A stretch of 64,000 nt of DNA from Mycolicibacterium sp. CH28 (GTDB taxonomy: Bacteria > Actinomycetota > Actinomycetes > Mycobacteriales > Mycobacteriaceae), in NCBI RefSeq assembly GCF_004745805.1, contig NZ_SRLQ01000003.1:372001-436000 (forward strand), given 5' to 3'. The translations under genes were made by a program, and so were the position numbers. Numbering within the stretch: the first letter of the stretch is position 1; every line of letters begins with the position of its first letter. Below are positions 17,247-25,862 of this stretch, one piece after another. The notes below the pieces were generated by a model. That model was not told where the DNA came from and made no database searches. It worked only from the letters and a program-made list of their open reading frames with translations.

Positions 17247-17814
17247 TCAGGCCGCTTCGCCGTCCGCACCGTCGGGCGGCGAAGCGTTCTCATTCCCTAG
17301 TAGTCGTTCGGGGTGGTGGTAGGTGTTGGTGCCGCCGGTGATGGGGAGTTGGGGTGGGGGGATCCATTCGGTGGTGCCGTTGGGGAGTTTTCGGGTGGTC
17401 CAGCCTTGGTCGAGGAGTTTGTGGTCGGTCGGGCAGGCCAGGGTGAGTTGGTCAATGTTGGTGTGGCCGCCGGTGGCCCATTCGTTGACGTGGTGGACTT
17501 CGCAGCGGTAGCCGGGGGCGTCGCAGCCTGGTCGGGTGCAGCCGCGGTCGGTGGCGTGCAGGATGATGCGTTGGTCGGCGGTGGCGATGCGTTTGGTGCG
17601 GCCCAGCCAGAGTGGGCGCCCGTTGAGGCCGTCGAAGAGGGCTAGGTAGTGGTGGCGGTGTATTTGGCCATCCAGGCGTCGAGGGCGGCGCGGAGTTCGG
17701 GGTCGGTGATGGGGCGGCCGATGCTCATGCCGTCGGGATTGCGTCGATGTCGAGCGCGGATAGTTCCTCGACCAGTGAGTCGAGATCGTCCAACACCGCG
17801 CTAACCGAACGCAT
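17247..17814 (-). pseudogene. relic of a 13E12-repeat (DUF222/HNH) gene
   Basis: Three fragments of one gene lie in different frames. The ATG at 17814 opens 29 residues (RSVSAVLDDLDSLVEEL), ended by TGA at 17725. A second frame (17728-17642) gives a SIGRPITDPELRAALDAWMA piece. A third frame from about 17660 to 17247 gives the C-terminal HNH region (HYLALFDGLNGRPLWLGRTK, CTRPGCDAPGYRCEVHHVNE, NLxxxCxxDH-like end). Most of the DUF222 core is deleted. 13E12 elements are common mycobacterial HNH repeats. Too degraded to make a working nuclease. Confidence 0.8.
17253..17286. terminator. hairpin after the Fe-S oxidoreductase gene
   Basis: CGCTTCGCCG and CGGCGAAGCG form a perfect 10-bp stem with a 14-base loop, starting 25 bases after the stop at 17228. 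There is no U-run downstream. It overlaps the last codons of the 13E12 relic. Plausible terminator, but not certain. Confidence 0.4.
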
Positions 17815-17892
17815 GTTCGAGACGCTACCGCGCCCCACCGACACAAATCACCCACACAACCCCAACCTGGGGACACAGCCCGGCCCTGGGGC

Positions 17893-18327
17893 TTAAGTGA
17901 CCTTTTTCAGCTGGAACGGCGTTTGGGTGATCTGACCGCCCGGGCAGTCGCCATTGGAATCGGCGGTCAGCGTTCCGGTCAGGGTGGCAGCATCGATGGA
18001 GTAGGCAATGCGCACGGCTGCATAACTGCCGTTGTCACACACCACCCCATCCGGCTTGGTCACAGTGAAGTTCCAGCGACCGTCGGTGTAGGTGGCCACA
18101 CTGGTCCAGCCAACGGTGCTGACGAGGTTGGCCGTGCAGCCATTGGTCAGGGTCGGGCAACTCGACGTCGCGGTCACCACAGCCCCGTCGTCCCCGCCGA
18201 TCACGGCATAGGTGCCCTGAATCGGAGCCGGATCAGCATTGGCGAGGGCCGGCGAACCCAGCACCACCACAGCCGTACCCGCCGCCATACCCACCGCGGT
18301 CAGCGTGCTGGTGATCGTCCGCTTCAT
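17893..18327 (-). CDS. small secreted protein of unknown function
   Basis: 144 residues, ATG at 18327 with GGGAGGG upstream. A classical signal peptide (MKRTITSTLTAVGMAAGTAV, then a hydrophobic core) has a probable cleavage site at ALANA-DP. The mature part, about 112 residues, has four cysteines in two likely disulfides (SSCPTLTNGCTANL; VVCDNGSYA...NGDCPGG) and is predicted all-beta (WTSVATYTDGRWNFTVTKP). This resembles a recurrent mycobacterial family of small exported proteins without known function. It is divergent from aspC, sharing a 135-base intergenic region. Confidence 0.75.
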   Translation of the reverse strand: MKRTITSTLTAVGMAAGTAVVVLGSPALANADPAPIQGTYAVIGGDDGAVVTATSSCPTLTNGCTANLVSTVGWTSVATYTDGRWNFTVTKPDGVVCDNGSYAAVRIAYSIDAATLTGTLTADSNGDCPGGQITQTPFQLKKVT

Positions 18328-18462
18328 TCGTGCGCCCTCCCGAGTCTTTGCAGCAAATTAACAGCGTTTGCAACAGGAACCCGGGAGGTTGCAGCTAAAC
18401 CGCTGATCGTGTCAGTAATTAGGAAAGGAAATGGATTTGCACCAGGGTGGGAGAATCCTCTT

Positions 18463-19728
18463 GTGAGCACTCACCAATTGCCGTGGCACGGCACGAGCCA
18501 GCACCCTCGGCAACGGACGTTCACGCAGTCGACCAAGCTGCAGGACGTTCTCTATGAGATCCGCGGCCCGATCCATGAGCACGCCAACCGGCTCGAGAAC
18601 GAGGGTCATCGCATCCTCAAACTCAATATCGGCAACCCGGCACCGTTCGGTTTCGAAGCTCCCGACGTGATCATGCGCGACATGATCGCATCGCTCCCCA
18701 ACGCCCAGGGCTACTCCGACTCCAAGGGCATCGTCAGCGCGCGACGTGCGGTGTTCACCCGCTACGAACTGGTGGAGGGGTTCCCGCGGTTCGACATCGA
18801 CGACGTCTACCTCGGCAACGGGGTTTCCGAGCTGATCACGATGACGCTGCAGGCGCTGCTCGACAACGGGGATCAGGTACTCATCCCCGCGCCCGACTAC
18901 CCCCTGTGGACGGCGTCGACCGCACTCGCCGGTGGTACCCCGGTGCACTACCTGTGCGACGAGACGCAGGGCTGGATGCCCGATATCGCCGACCTGGAGT
19001 CCAAGATCACTGACCGCACCAAGGCGCTGGTCGTGATCAACCCGAACAACCCCACCGGCGCGGTGTACAGCCGCGAGATCCTGCAGCAGATGGTCGAGCT
19101 GGCCCGCAAGCACCAGTTGCTGCTGTTGGCCGACGAGATCTACGACAAGATCCTCTACGACGAGGCCAAGCACATCAGCCTGGCCTCGCTGGCGCCGGAC
19201 CTGCTGACACTGACGTTCAACGGTCTGTCCAAGGCCTATCGGGTGGCCGGTTACCGGTCCGGCTGGCTGGTCATCACCGGGCCCAAGGAACACGCCAGCA
19301 GCTTCATCGAAGGCATCAGCCTGTTGGCAAACATGCGGCTGTGCCCGAATGTCCCTGCGCAGCACGCGATTCAGGTCGCGTTGGGCGGCCACCAGAGCAT
19401 CGAAGATCTGGTACTGCCGGGCGGGCGCCTGCTCGAGCAGCGCGACGCCGCCTGGAACAAACTCAACGAGATCCCCGGGGTGTCCTGCGTGAAGCCTGCG
19501 GGCGCGCTGTACGCCTTCCCGCGGCTGGACCCCGAGGTGCACGACATCCACGACGACGAGCAGTTGGTGCTGGACCTGCTGCTGCAGGAGAAGATCCTGG
19601 TCACCCAGGGCACCGGGTTCAACTGGCCCGCACCGGACCACTTGCGGATCGTGACGCTGCCCTGGGCGCGCGACCTGGCGAGCGCGATCGAGCGGCTGGG
19701 CAACTTCCTGTCCAGCTACCGCCAGTAA
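18463..19728 (+). CDS. aspC: aminotransferase AspC/AlaT type (Rv0337c homologue)
   Basis: 421 residues. I choose GTG 18463 (STHQLPWHGTSQHPRQRTF...) with GGGAGAA upstream; the open frame continues 5' to 17923 but that part is antisense to the secreted-protein gene and is not credible. Class I PLP fold: IGNPAPFG near the N-terminus, VINPNNPTGAVY, ADEIYDKILYD, and the Schiff-base lysine in TFNGLSKAYRVAGYRSGW. It converts alanine/pyruvate or aspartate/oxaloacetate with 2-oxoglutarate/glutamate; the AlaT-like sequence suggests alanine synthesis. Follows Rv0338c in M. tuberculosis too, where the two are also neighbours. Confidence 0.88.
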   Translation: MSTHQLPWHGTSQHPRQRTFTQSTKLQDVLYEIRGPIHEHANRLENEGHRILKLNIGNPAPFGFEAPDVIMRDMIASLPNAQGYSDSKGIVSARRAVFTRYELVEGFPRFDIDDVYLGNGVSELITMTLQALLDNGDQVLIPAPDYPLWTASTALAGGTPVHYLCDETQGWMPDIADLESKITDRTKALVVINPNNPTGAVYSREILQQMVELARKHQLLLLADEIYDKILYDEAKHISLASLAPDLLTLTFNGLSKAYRVAGYRSGWLVITGPKEHASSFIEGISLLANMRLCPNVPAQHAIQVALGGHQSIEDLVLPGGRLLEQRDAAWNKLNEIPGVSCVKPAGALYAFPRLDPEVHDIHDDEQLVLDLLLQEKILVTQGTGFNWPAPDHLRIVTLPWARDLASAIERLGNFLSSYRQ

Positions 19729-19759
19729 CCACACGGGAATCGGGACCTACCCTGTCCGG

Positions 19760-20995
19760 GTGGCGCACTCGCATTCGCATACCGGCCCGGCACCGCTGAG
19801 CCCGCTGGCCGCCCGAATCGTTGTGGTGGCGCTGGCCGTGATCGCCCTGGCGGTGGTCGTTGGCGGCGTGTTGCTCTGGCCCACCGGTTCCAAGGTCGAC
19901 ATCCCCCTGCCCTTCCAGAACAGCGCGGGCGGGGCCGTCACCACCGAGGGTGGTCGCGTGCTGTCCAGCAGCCTTGCCGACTGCGGCAGCCCATCGGCCG
20001 GACAGGTTCTCACCACCGCCCCAGCCCCCGGCGTCCCGGGCAGCGGCCAGTGCGTACAGACCGTAGTGTCCATCGACAGCGGGCCCAACCGGAACGCGAC
20101 CACCATGCTCGAGTTCACCCCCGGCCCCGGGCAGCCGAACCTGTTGGCGGGCGACAGTATTCGCATCTCCCGGCAGGTCGATCAGCAGGGCGCCACCAGC
20201 TACGCGTTCTACGACTACGAGCGAACCTGGCCGCTGATTGCCCTGGCCACAGTGTTCGCACTCGTCATCGTGGTGGTGGCCCGCTGGCGCGGGCTGCGGG
20301 CGTTGATCGGCATCGTCGTCGCGTTCGGGGTGCTGGTGGCATTCCTGCTTCCGGCGCTGCGCGACGGCGCACCGGCGGTTCCGGTCGCGCTGGTCGCCTC
20401 GGCGGCGATCCTCTACGCGGTGATCTTCCTGGCACACGGCGTAAGCCTGCGCACCAGCGCCGCCCTGCTCGGCACACTGACCGCGATGCTGCTGGCCGCC
20501 TTCTTATCCTGGGGAGCAATCGAACTCGCGCATATCACCGGGTTGTCCGAGGACCAGAACAACGAGGTTGCGGCCTACCTCGGCCACGTGTCCATCAAGG
20601 GCCTGCTGCTGGCCGGGTTCATCATCGGCTCCCTGGGCGTGCTCAACGACGTCACCATCACCCAAGCGTCGGCGGTGTTCGAGTTGGCGCACGTTGGCCA
20701 TGGGACACGTCGGCAGATCTTCCTACGCGCCATGCGCATCGGCAGTGATCACATCGCCAGTACCGTCTACACCCTGGTGCTGGCCTACGCCGGCAGCTCG
20801 CTGCCGCTGCTGCTGTTGTTCAGTGTGGCCAACCGCTCCCTGGCCGATGTGCTGACCAGTGAGAGCGTGGCGATCGAGGTCGCCCGTTCAGCCGTGGGTG
20901 GTATCGCCCTAGCACTGTCAGTTCCGCTGACCACCGCAATCGCCGCGGTGCTGGCGACTCCCAATGGCACCGAGGTTTCACGGCACAGCCTGTGA
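19760..20995 (+). CDS. YibE/F family multi-pass membrane protein
   Basis: 411 residues, GTG start (MAHSHSHTGPAPLSPL). First helix about 16-40, an extracytoplasmic domain of about 110 residues (two cysteines, DCGSP and GQCVQT), then a C-terminal block of at least six helices beginning WPLIALATVFALVIVVVARW and containing GVLNDVTITQASAVFEL, the most conserved YibE/F segment. The family occurs in Gram-positive bacteria; function unproven, possibly transport. It follows aspC by 31 bases and may share its transcript. Confidence 0.8.
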   Translation: MAHSHSHTGPAPLSPLAARIVVVALAVIALAVVVGGVLLWPTGSKVDIPLPFQNSAGGAVTTEGGRVLSSSLADCGSPSAGQVLTTAPAPGVPGSGQCVQTVVSIDSGPNRNATTMLEFTPGPGQPNLLAGDSIRISRQVDQQGATSYAFYDYERTWPLIALATVFALVIVVVARWRGLRALIGIVVAFGVLVAFLLPALRDGAPAVPVALVASAAILYAVIFLAHGVSLRTSAALLGTLTAMLLAAFLSWGAIELAHITGLSEDQNNEVAAYLGHVSIKGLLLAGFIIGSLGVLNDVTITQASAVFELAHVGHGTRRQIFLRAMRIGSDHIASTVYTLVLAYAGSSLPLLLLFSVANRSLADVLTSESVAIEVARSAVGGIALALSVPLTTAIAAVLATPNGTEVSRHSL

Positions 20996-21232
20996 TCGCA
21001 TAGATCTTTGCCAGTATCGCCTCCCGGCGGCCAGCACCGTCATGGCAATCTGCCGGTGTCCGCACGCTACCGCGGGTTGGGTTGTGTGCTGAACTGCCCG
21101 TACCAATCAGAACCGAACAGAGCCCGAGTCGTCACTACTGATCCTTGGTAGCCTTGTACTGAATTTGCTGCTATTACTCTTGGCGAAATGGGAGCCACAG
21201 CCTTGATCGCTGAATCTGGATAGAGACGGGCG

Positions 21233-22354
21233 ATGGCCATGAGCACACGTTGGTGGCAACAGCCCGACCACTACGACTGGCTGAGCGGTTATCTCTACGC
21301 GCGCGGCTGGGGCACCGGAACCCGGGTGATGCTGGCGTCTATGTCGGCGGCTATGACGCTGAATTGCGTGTTGCTCTGGGCCAGTGTCGACCATCCGCGA
21401 GGGCCTGTCTCAGTCGCTGTCAGCATCCTCGCCTTTGCCGGTGGCATTGCCGCTTCGCTGCTGTGGGCCTGGCGGTGGCCGACCCGGCGCCAGTCGATCA
21501 TGTTCGTGGTGGTGGCCAATGCGGCGCTGGCGCTGACATGCCTAACAGTTCACAATCCATGGGCCGCGCTCACCGGATGCATCAGCTTCGCCATGACCGG
21601 CGCCTACTCTGCGTTCTTTCACACCACCGGACTGATGGTCTACAACTTCGTCGTCGCTGCGAGCGTCGGCGGGATTGCGGCGTTCGGGGTGTGGTCCTCT
21701 GGGCATCAGGCTGTCGCATGGTTGGACCTATGGCTTGTCCTGCAGATCAACATCGCGCTACCGGTGGCCATCGCGCTTCTGGTGAGGGCGCTCGGTGTCG
21801 ACCTGATAGGCGCTGACCGGGACCCACTGACTGGCTTGTTGAACCGGCGTTCCTTCCGCCACCACGTGCGAGGCCTTCTCGCGGTTCGCGGAACACATGA
21901 CCGCTACCTGGTGGCGGTGGTGGTCGATCTCGACGACTTCAAAGCCATCAACGACACCCACGGTCACTCAGCGGGCGACGAGGTACTGGTGCAGGTAGCC
22001 CATGCCCTCCGGTCGGCAGCGCGGCCCGGAGCGGTCGTCGCGCGAAGCGGCGGCGAGGAATTCACCATCGCCGACATATTGGCCGACCCCGATCCCACAC
22101 CGCTTGCGACACAAGTCTGTACTGCGATCGCCGATCTGCCCGCGCGGATCACGGCCAGCGTCGGTACCGCGTGCGCGCAGATCGATGGCGTCGACGACGG
22201 AATGCACCGACAGCTGATGAAACAACTCCTCAACGCGGCCGACATGGCGATGTACCACGCTAAACGCAGCGGAGGCAACCGATTTCACCACCAAGGCCTG
22301 TGCAATCCCAGCGGCGGGCACGATACGGCAGACGGGCAACTCTCGAACCCGTAA
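21233..22354 (+). CDS. membrane diguanylate cyclase (GGDEF protein)
   Basis: 373 residues with five to six membrane helices in the first ~190, then a GGDEF domain: DPLTGLLNRRSFRHH, FKAINDTHGHSAGDEV and the active site SGGEEF (GGEEF form). This should make cyclic di-GMP from two GTP. No RxxD inhibitory site is visible five residues before GGEEF (that stretch reads PGAVVARSGGEEF), so product inhibition may be absent. The membrane part presumably senses a signal, unknown. It is convergent with rmlA. The start has no strong ribosome binding site, and an ATG seven bases downstream is out of frame. Confidence 0.85.
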   Translation: MAMSTRWWQQPDHYDWLSGYLYARGWGTGTRVMLASMSAAMTLNCVLLWASVDHPRGPVSVAVSILAFAGGIAASLLWAWRWPTRRQSIMFVVVANAALALTCLTVHNPWAALTGCISFAMTGAYSAFFHTTGLMVYNFVVAASVGGIAAFGVWSSGHQAVAWLDLWLVLQINIALPVAIALLVRALGVDLIGADRDPLTGLLNRRSFRHHVRGLLAVRGTHDRYLVAVVVDLDDFKAINDTHGHSAGDEVLVQVAHALRSAARPGAVVARSGGEEFTIADILADPDPTPLATQVCTAIADLPARITASVGTACAQIDGVDDGMHRQLMKQLLNAADMAMYHAKRSGGNRFHHQGLCNPSGGHDTADGQLSNP

Positions 22355-22380
22355 AAACGCCGACCGGGTAGATCCCCTGG

Positions 22381-23250
22381 CTAGTGGGGACGTTCCAGCA
22401 GCTCCAGCAGGTAGCCCCCGTAGCCCGACTTGAGCGACTCCCGGGCCCGCCGCGCCAGCTGCTCATCGTCGATGAAGCCCATCCGCCAGGCGACCTCTTC
22501 GGGGCAGGACACTCTCAGCCCCTGGCGGGCTTGGATGGTTCGCACGAAATCGCTTGCATCCAAGAGTGAATCGAAGGTCCCGGTGTCCAGCCAGGCGGTG
22601 CCACGCGGCAGGATCTCGACCTCGAGCCGGCCCTGGTCCAGGTAGGTCTGGTTGATCTCGGTGATCTCCAGTTCGCCGCGCGCCGACGGTCGCAGCCCAC
22701 GGGCGATCTCGACGACATCGTTGCCGTAGAAGTACAGCCCAGGCACGGCGTAGTTCGACGTAGGAGCCGCCGGCTTCTCCTCCAGGGACAGGGCTGTGCC
22801 GTCGGCCGAGAATTCGACTACACCGTAGGCCGACGGATTGGCCACCCAGTAGGCAAAGATGGCCGCGCCCTGGACATTTCGGAAGCGGCTCAGGCTGGTG
22901 CCCACACCAGGACCGTAGAAGATGTTGTCGCCCAGGATCAATGCGACCGGCCCGGTGCCGATGTGGTCGGCACCGATCAGGAACGCCTGCGCCAGTCCCT
23001 CGGGGCGCTTCTGCACCGCATAGCTGATGGCGACCCCGAGCTGGGAGCCGTCGCCGAGCAACCGGTGAAACGCCGGGGCGTCAAGCTCGGTGGTGATAAC
23101 CAGAATGTCGCGGATACCGGCCATCAACAGGGTTGACAGCGGGTAGTAGATCATCGGCTTGTCGTAGACGGGCAACAGTTGCTTGCTGACGCCCTTGGTG
23201 ATCGGGTGCAGTCGCGTCCCGGCACCCCCGGCGAGGATGATCCCCCGCAT
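22381..23250 (-). CDS. rmlA: glucose-1-phosphate thymidylyltransferase RmlA
   Basis: 289 residues, start [20 protein letters not shown], then [24 protein letters not shown] signature and the GDNIFYG metal/nucleotide loop. It makes dTDP-glucose from dTTP and glucose-1-phosphate, the first step of dTDP-rhamnose synthesis. Rhamnose links arabinogalactan to peptidoglycan, so the enzyme is essential in mycobacteria. Last gene of a four-gene minus-strand run (udgA, Rv0332-like, Rv0333-like, rmlA); the gap to the previous stop is 5 bases. Same order as Rv0334-Rv0332 in M. tuberculosis. Confidence 0.95.
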   Translation of the reverse strand: MRGIILAGGAGTRLHPITKGVSKQLLPVYDKPMIYYPLSTLLMAGIRDILVITTELDAPAFHRLLGDGSQLGVAISYAVQKRPEGLAQAFLIGADHIGTGPVALILGDNIFYGPGVGTSLSRFRNVQGAAIFAYWVANPSAYGVVEFSADGTALSLEEKPAAPTSNYAVPGLYFYGNDVVEIARGLRPSARGELEITEINQTYLDQGRLEVEILPRGTAWLDTGTFDSLLDASDFVRTIQARQGLRVSCPEEVAWRMGFIDDEQLARRARESLKSGYGGYLLELLERPH

Positions 23251-23255
23251 ACCGG

Positions 23256-23630
23256 TCAGACCTGCAGGTCTTCGTCCGACATCTCGGTGGCCGCCAGGGC
23301 CGCAGCCAAGCTGTCATGACGGAACACCGAAGTGACGTGGTCATGCACCACCCGGAATGCCGACGCCGCGGTGCGGGTGTCGGCAGGGTCGGCCTGAGAG
23401 GTCAGCGTCTCTTCGACGACGACGACACCGTCGTGGTAGTAGATCTGGCCCACTTCGAGGCTGAGTCCCGCGCGCTGTGCCCATTCCCGCAGTGCGGCGT
23501 GGCCCTGGGCGGCGCCGTCGGAGTCGCCCATCTCGATGTCGTCGCTGGACAGCGAGACCAGCGTGTCGAGGTCACCGCTGCTCAGCGCATCATGCCAGGC
23601 CAGAACGGTGGCGATCTCCGAGGTACTCAT
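23256..23630 (-). CDS. SnoaL-like domain protein (Rv0333 homologue)
   Basis: 124 residues; the start is ATG 23630 because AAGGAG lies 7 bases before it, although the frame stays open further upstream through the next gene. [20 protein letters not shown] and [21 protein letters not shown] fit the NTF2/SnoaL fold, as do the alternating hydrophobic strands later. Such proteins are small cyclases, isomerases or ligand binders; the substrate here is unknown. It precedes rmlA by 5 bases. Length matches Rv0333 (124 residues). Confidence 0.85.
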   Translation of the reverse strand: MSTSEIATVLAWHDALSSGDLDTLVSLSSDDIEMGDSDGAAQGHAALREWAQRAGLSLEVGQIYYHDGVVVVEETLTSQADPADTRTAASAFRVVHDHVTSVFRHDSLAAALAATEMSDEDLQV

Positions 23631-23679
23631 GGTCGCGCTCCTTGTTGATTGCTGACGCTGCCTGCCCAAACGTACCGGT

Positions 23680-24444
23680 CTAGAACGGCGTGCGTGCCAG
23701 CCAGGTGTCCCAGACGGCCGGGTCGCCGAAGATCTCGAGCCCTTCCTGGGCGGCGGCGCGGCGGCGCACGACCGCCAGCAGCAGGCTGCGGGCCGGGCCA
23801 CGCAGGGCCGCGGTGGATTTTCCGTGTTCGTGGTCCAGTGCGATGCCGTCGAGGCGGCCGAGGATGGTCCACTCCCCCGCCTCGCCCAGGCCGGGGTCGG
23901 TGGCGTGCAGGTGCAACGACAGGCCGTCACCCACCGGCCGGTCCCCACCCGCCGGGCCTTCCTCGTCGGCCCGCACCACGACCCGCTCCAGGTACTCGGT
24001 GATCGCGTCGGCCGCCAGTGCCGGCTCGACGTCGAAGTCGATACCCAGGGCCAGGGCGGCGTCCGCCCGGTGCACCACAACCTCGTGCAGGCGCCGACGG
24101 ATCCACCAGGAGGCCGGCCGCGGGCCCAGGAAGGTCCACACCGGCGTTTCGGGGCCGGTGCGAGCGACGGCGTCGAGGAGCTGTCGCGGTCCGTCGTGCA
24201 GCCAGGCGATCTGCGCGTCGAGCCCAGCCGGTGGCTTGCCGCCGGCCACGGTGCGCGGATCGATGGCGTCCATTGACTGTTCGGCGACGATCTGGGCGCA
24301 CCATCGGTCGCCACGCCCGACGTGCCGCATCAGCTGCTCGAGTGTCCACCCCGGGCAAGTCGGCACCGGAGTCGACAGGTCAGCATGGCGGAGCAGTTCA
24401 CCGAAGGCCGCGTTCTCGGCGACCAGTGCCGTTGCGTTATCCAC
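23680..24444 (-). CDS. maleylpyruvate isomerase-family mycothiol-dependent enzyme (Rv0332 homologue)
   Basis: 254 residues starting MDNATALVAENAAFGELLRH. The N-terminal DinB-like four-helix domain has CPGWTLEQLMRHVGRGDRW and RRLHEVVVHRADAA, the metal-ligand histidine segments typical of the MDMPI_N family. A smaller C-terminal domain follows. Relatives use mycothiol as a cofactor for isomerase or transferase reactions, but the substrate here is not known. It lies 10 bases after udgA and 49 bases before the SnoaL-like gene. Confidence 0.85.
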   Translation of the reverse strand: MDNATALVAENAAFGELLRHADLSTPVPTCPGWTLEQLMRHVGRGDRWCAQIVAEQSMDAIDPRTVAGGKPPAGLDAQIAWLHDGPRQLLDAVARTGPETPVWTFLGPRPASWWIRRRLHEVVVHRADAALALGIDFDVEPALAADAITEYLERVVVRADEEGPAGGDRPVGDGLSLHLHATDPGLGEAGEWTILGRLDGIALDHEHGKSTAALRGPARSLLLAVVRRRAAAQEGLEIFGDPAVWDTWLARTPF

Positions 24445-24454
24445 GCACCCGAAC

Positions 24455-25783
24455 CTACGTCACCAGCGGGCGGCCCAACGCGTAAACCTTCCAGCCCGCG
24501 TCGGCCCACCGTCGGGCATCGAGGCAATTGCGGCCGTCGACAACGACTCTGGCTCGAACGGTCTGAGCCAGCTCATCGGGGTCGAGGTCGACGAACTCCT
24601 GCCATTCGGTGAGCACCAGCACGGCGTCAGCCCGGTCGCAGGCCTCGTGCGCCGACGCCGAGTAGTTGAGCGTCGGGAAGAGTCGCTGCGAATTCTCCAT
24701 CGCCTTCGGGTCGTAGACGTTGACGGTGGCGCCGTTGAGCTGCAGCATGCCCGCGACGTTAAGCGCCGGGGAGTCCCGCACGTCGTCGGACTCGGGTTTG
24801 AAGGCTGCCCCCAGCACGGCGACGTTAGCGCCGAGCAGCGATCCGCCGCATGCGGTGGTGGCCAGTTCGACCATCCTGGTGCGCCGGCGCATGTTGATGC
24901 TGTCCACCTCGCGCAGGAAGGTCAGCGCGTGGTTGGCGCCGAGTTCACCGGCACGGGCCATGAACGCACGGATGTCCTTGGGCAGGCAGCCGCCACCAAA
25001 GCCCAGGCCGGCGTTGAGGAATCGCCGCCCGATGCGCGGGTCGTATCCCAACGCGTCGGCCAGTACCCGGACGTCGGCGCCGGCGGCTTCGCAGACCTCG
25101 GAGATGGCGTTGATGAACGAGATCTTGGTGGCCAGAAAGGCGTTGGCGGACACCTTGACCAGTTCGGCGGTCTGTAGGTCGGTGAGCAGGAAGGGCACAG
25201 CCTCGGCAAGCAGCGGTGCGTAGAGTTCGCGCAGCACCGCCTCGGCGCGCGAGGAATCCTCTTGCACGCCAACGACGATTCGGTCCGGGTGCAAGGTGTC
25301 CTGGACGGCGAAGCCCTCCCGCAGGAATTCCGGATTCCAGGCGATCTCGACGTCGACACCGTCGCGGACCAGCGAGCGGGCTCGGCGAGCCAGCTCGGCC
25401 GCGGTGCCCACCGGAACCGTCGACTTGCCGACAATTACCGCCGACCGGGTCAGCCGCGGCACCAGTTCGTCGATGACGGAGTGTACGTGGCGCAGGTCGG
25501 CGCCGTATTCGCCCTTCTTCTGCGGGGTTCCGACGGCAAGGAAGTGCACGTCGGCGAAGTCGGCGGCGACGTCGATATCGGTGGTGAACTGCAGGCGGCC
25601 AGCAGAGATATTGTCCTGCAACACCTTTGCTAGACCCGGTTCATAGAACGGGATCTCGCCGGCGGAAAGTTTGGCGATCTTGCCGGGGTCGATGTCGACC
25701 CCGACCACTTCGTGGCCCAACTCGGCCATGCCGGCGGCGTGGGTCGCGCCGAGGTAGCCGGTACCGAACACAGTGCATCGCAT
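24455..25783 (-). CDS. udgA: UDP-glucose 6-dehydrogenase
   Basis: 442 residues, ATG 25783 preceded by AGAGGCAG. NAD-binding Rossmann start FGTGYLGATHAAGMAELGHE; FLREGFAVQDTLHPDRIVVG; catalytic cysteine in GLGFGGGCLPKDIRAF; C-terminal UDP-binding domain with VVDGRNCLD. It oxidises UDP-glucose to UDP-glucuronate with two NAD+. First gene of the udgA-to-rmlA group, matching Rv0322 near Rv0332-0334 of M. tuberculosis but without the intervening genes found there. Confidence 0.92.
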   Translation of the reverse strand: MRCTVFGTGYLGATHAAGMAELGHEVVGVDIDPGKIAKLSAGEIPFYEPGLAKVLQDNISAGRLQFTTDIDVAADFADVHFLAVGTPQKKGEYGADLRHVHSVIDELVPRLTRSAVIVGKSTVPVGTAAELARRARSLVRDGVDVEIAWNPEFLREGFAVQDTLHPDRIVVGVQEDSSRAEAVLRELYAPLLAEAVPFLLTDLQTAELVKVSANAFLATKISFINAISEVCEAAGADVRVLADALGYDPRIGRRFLNAGLGFGGGCLPKDIRAFMARAGELGANHALTFLREVDSINMRRRTRMVELATTACGGSLLGANVAVLGAAFKPESDDVRDSPALNVAGMLQLNGATVNVYDPKAMENSQRLFPTLNYSASAHEACDRADAVLVLTEWQEFVDLDPDELAQTVRARVVVDGRNCLDARRWADAGWKVYALGRPLVT

Positions 25784-25862
25784 ACTGCCTCTATAGGCAG
25801 CCGCAATGAGCTAACCGCATCGCGACACTGAGCGTGAGGCTAACGCCCGGTGAACTCCGGCG

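Noticed and set aside
17923..18462. 180-codon upstream extension of the aspC reading frame
   Set aside because: It is antisense to a convincing signal-peptide gene and crosses that gene's promoter; GTG 18463 has a ribosome site and gives the usual family length.
18328..18462. TTTGCAA-type words resembling RamB boxes upstream of aspC
   Set aside because: The words are short, irregularly spaced and only partly match; not enough to call an operator.
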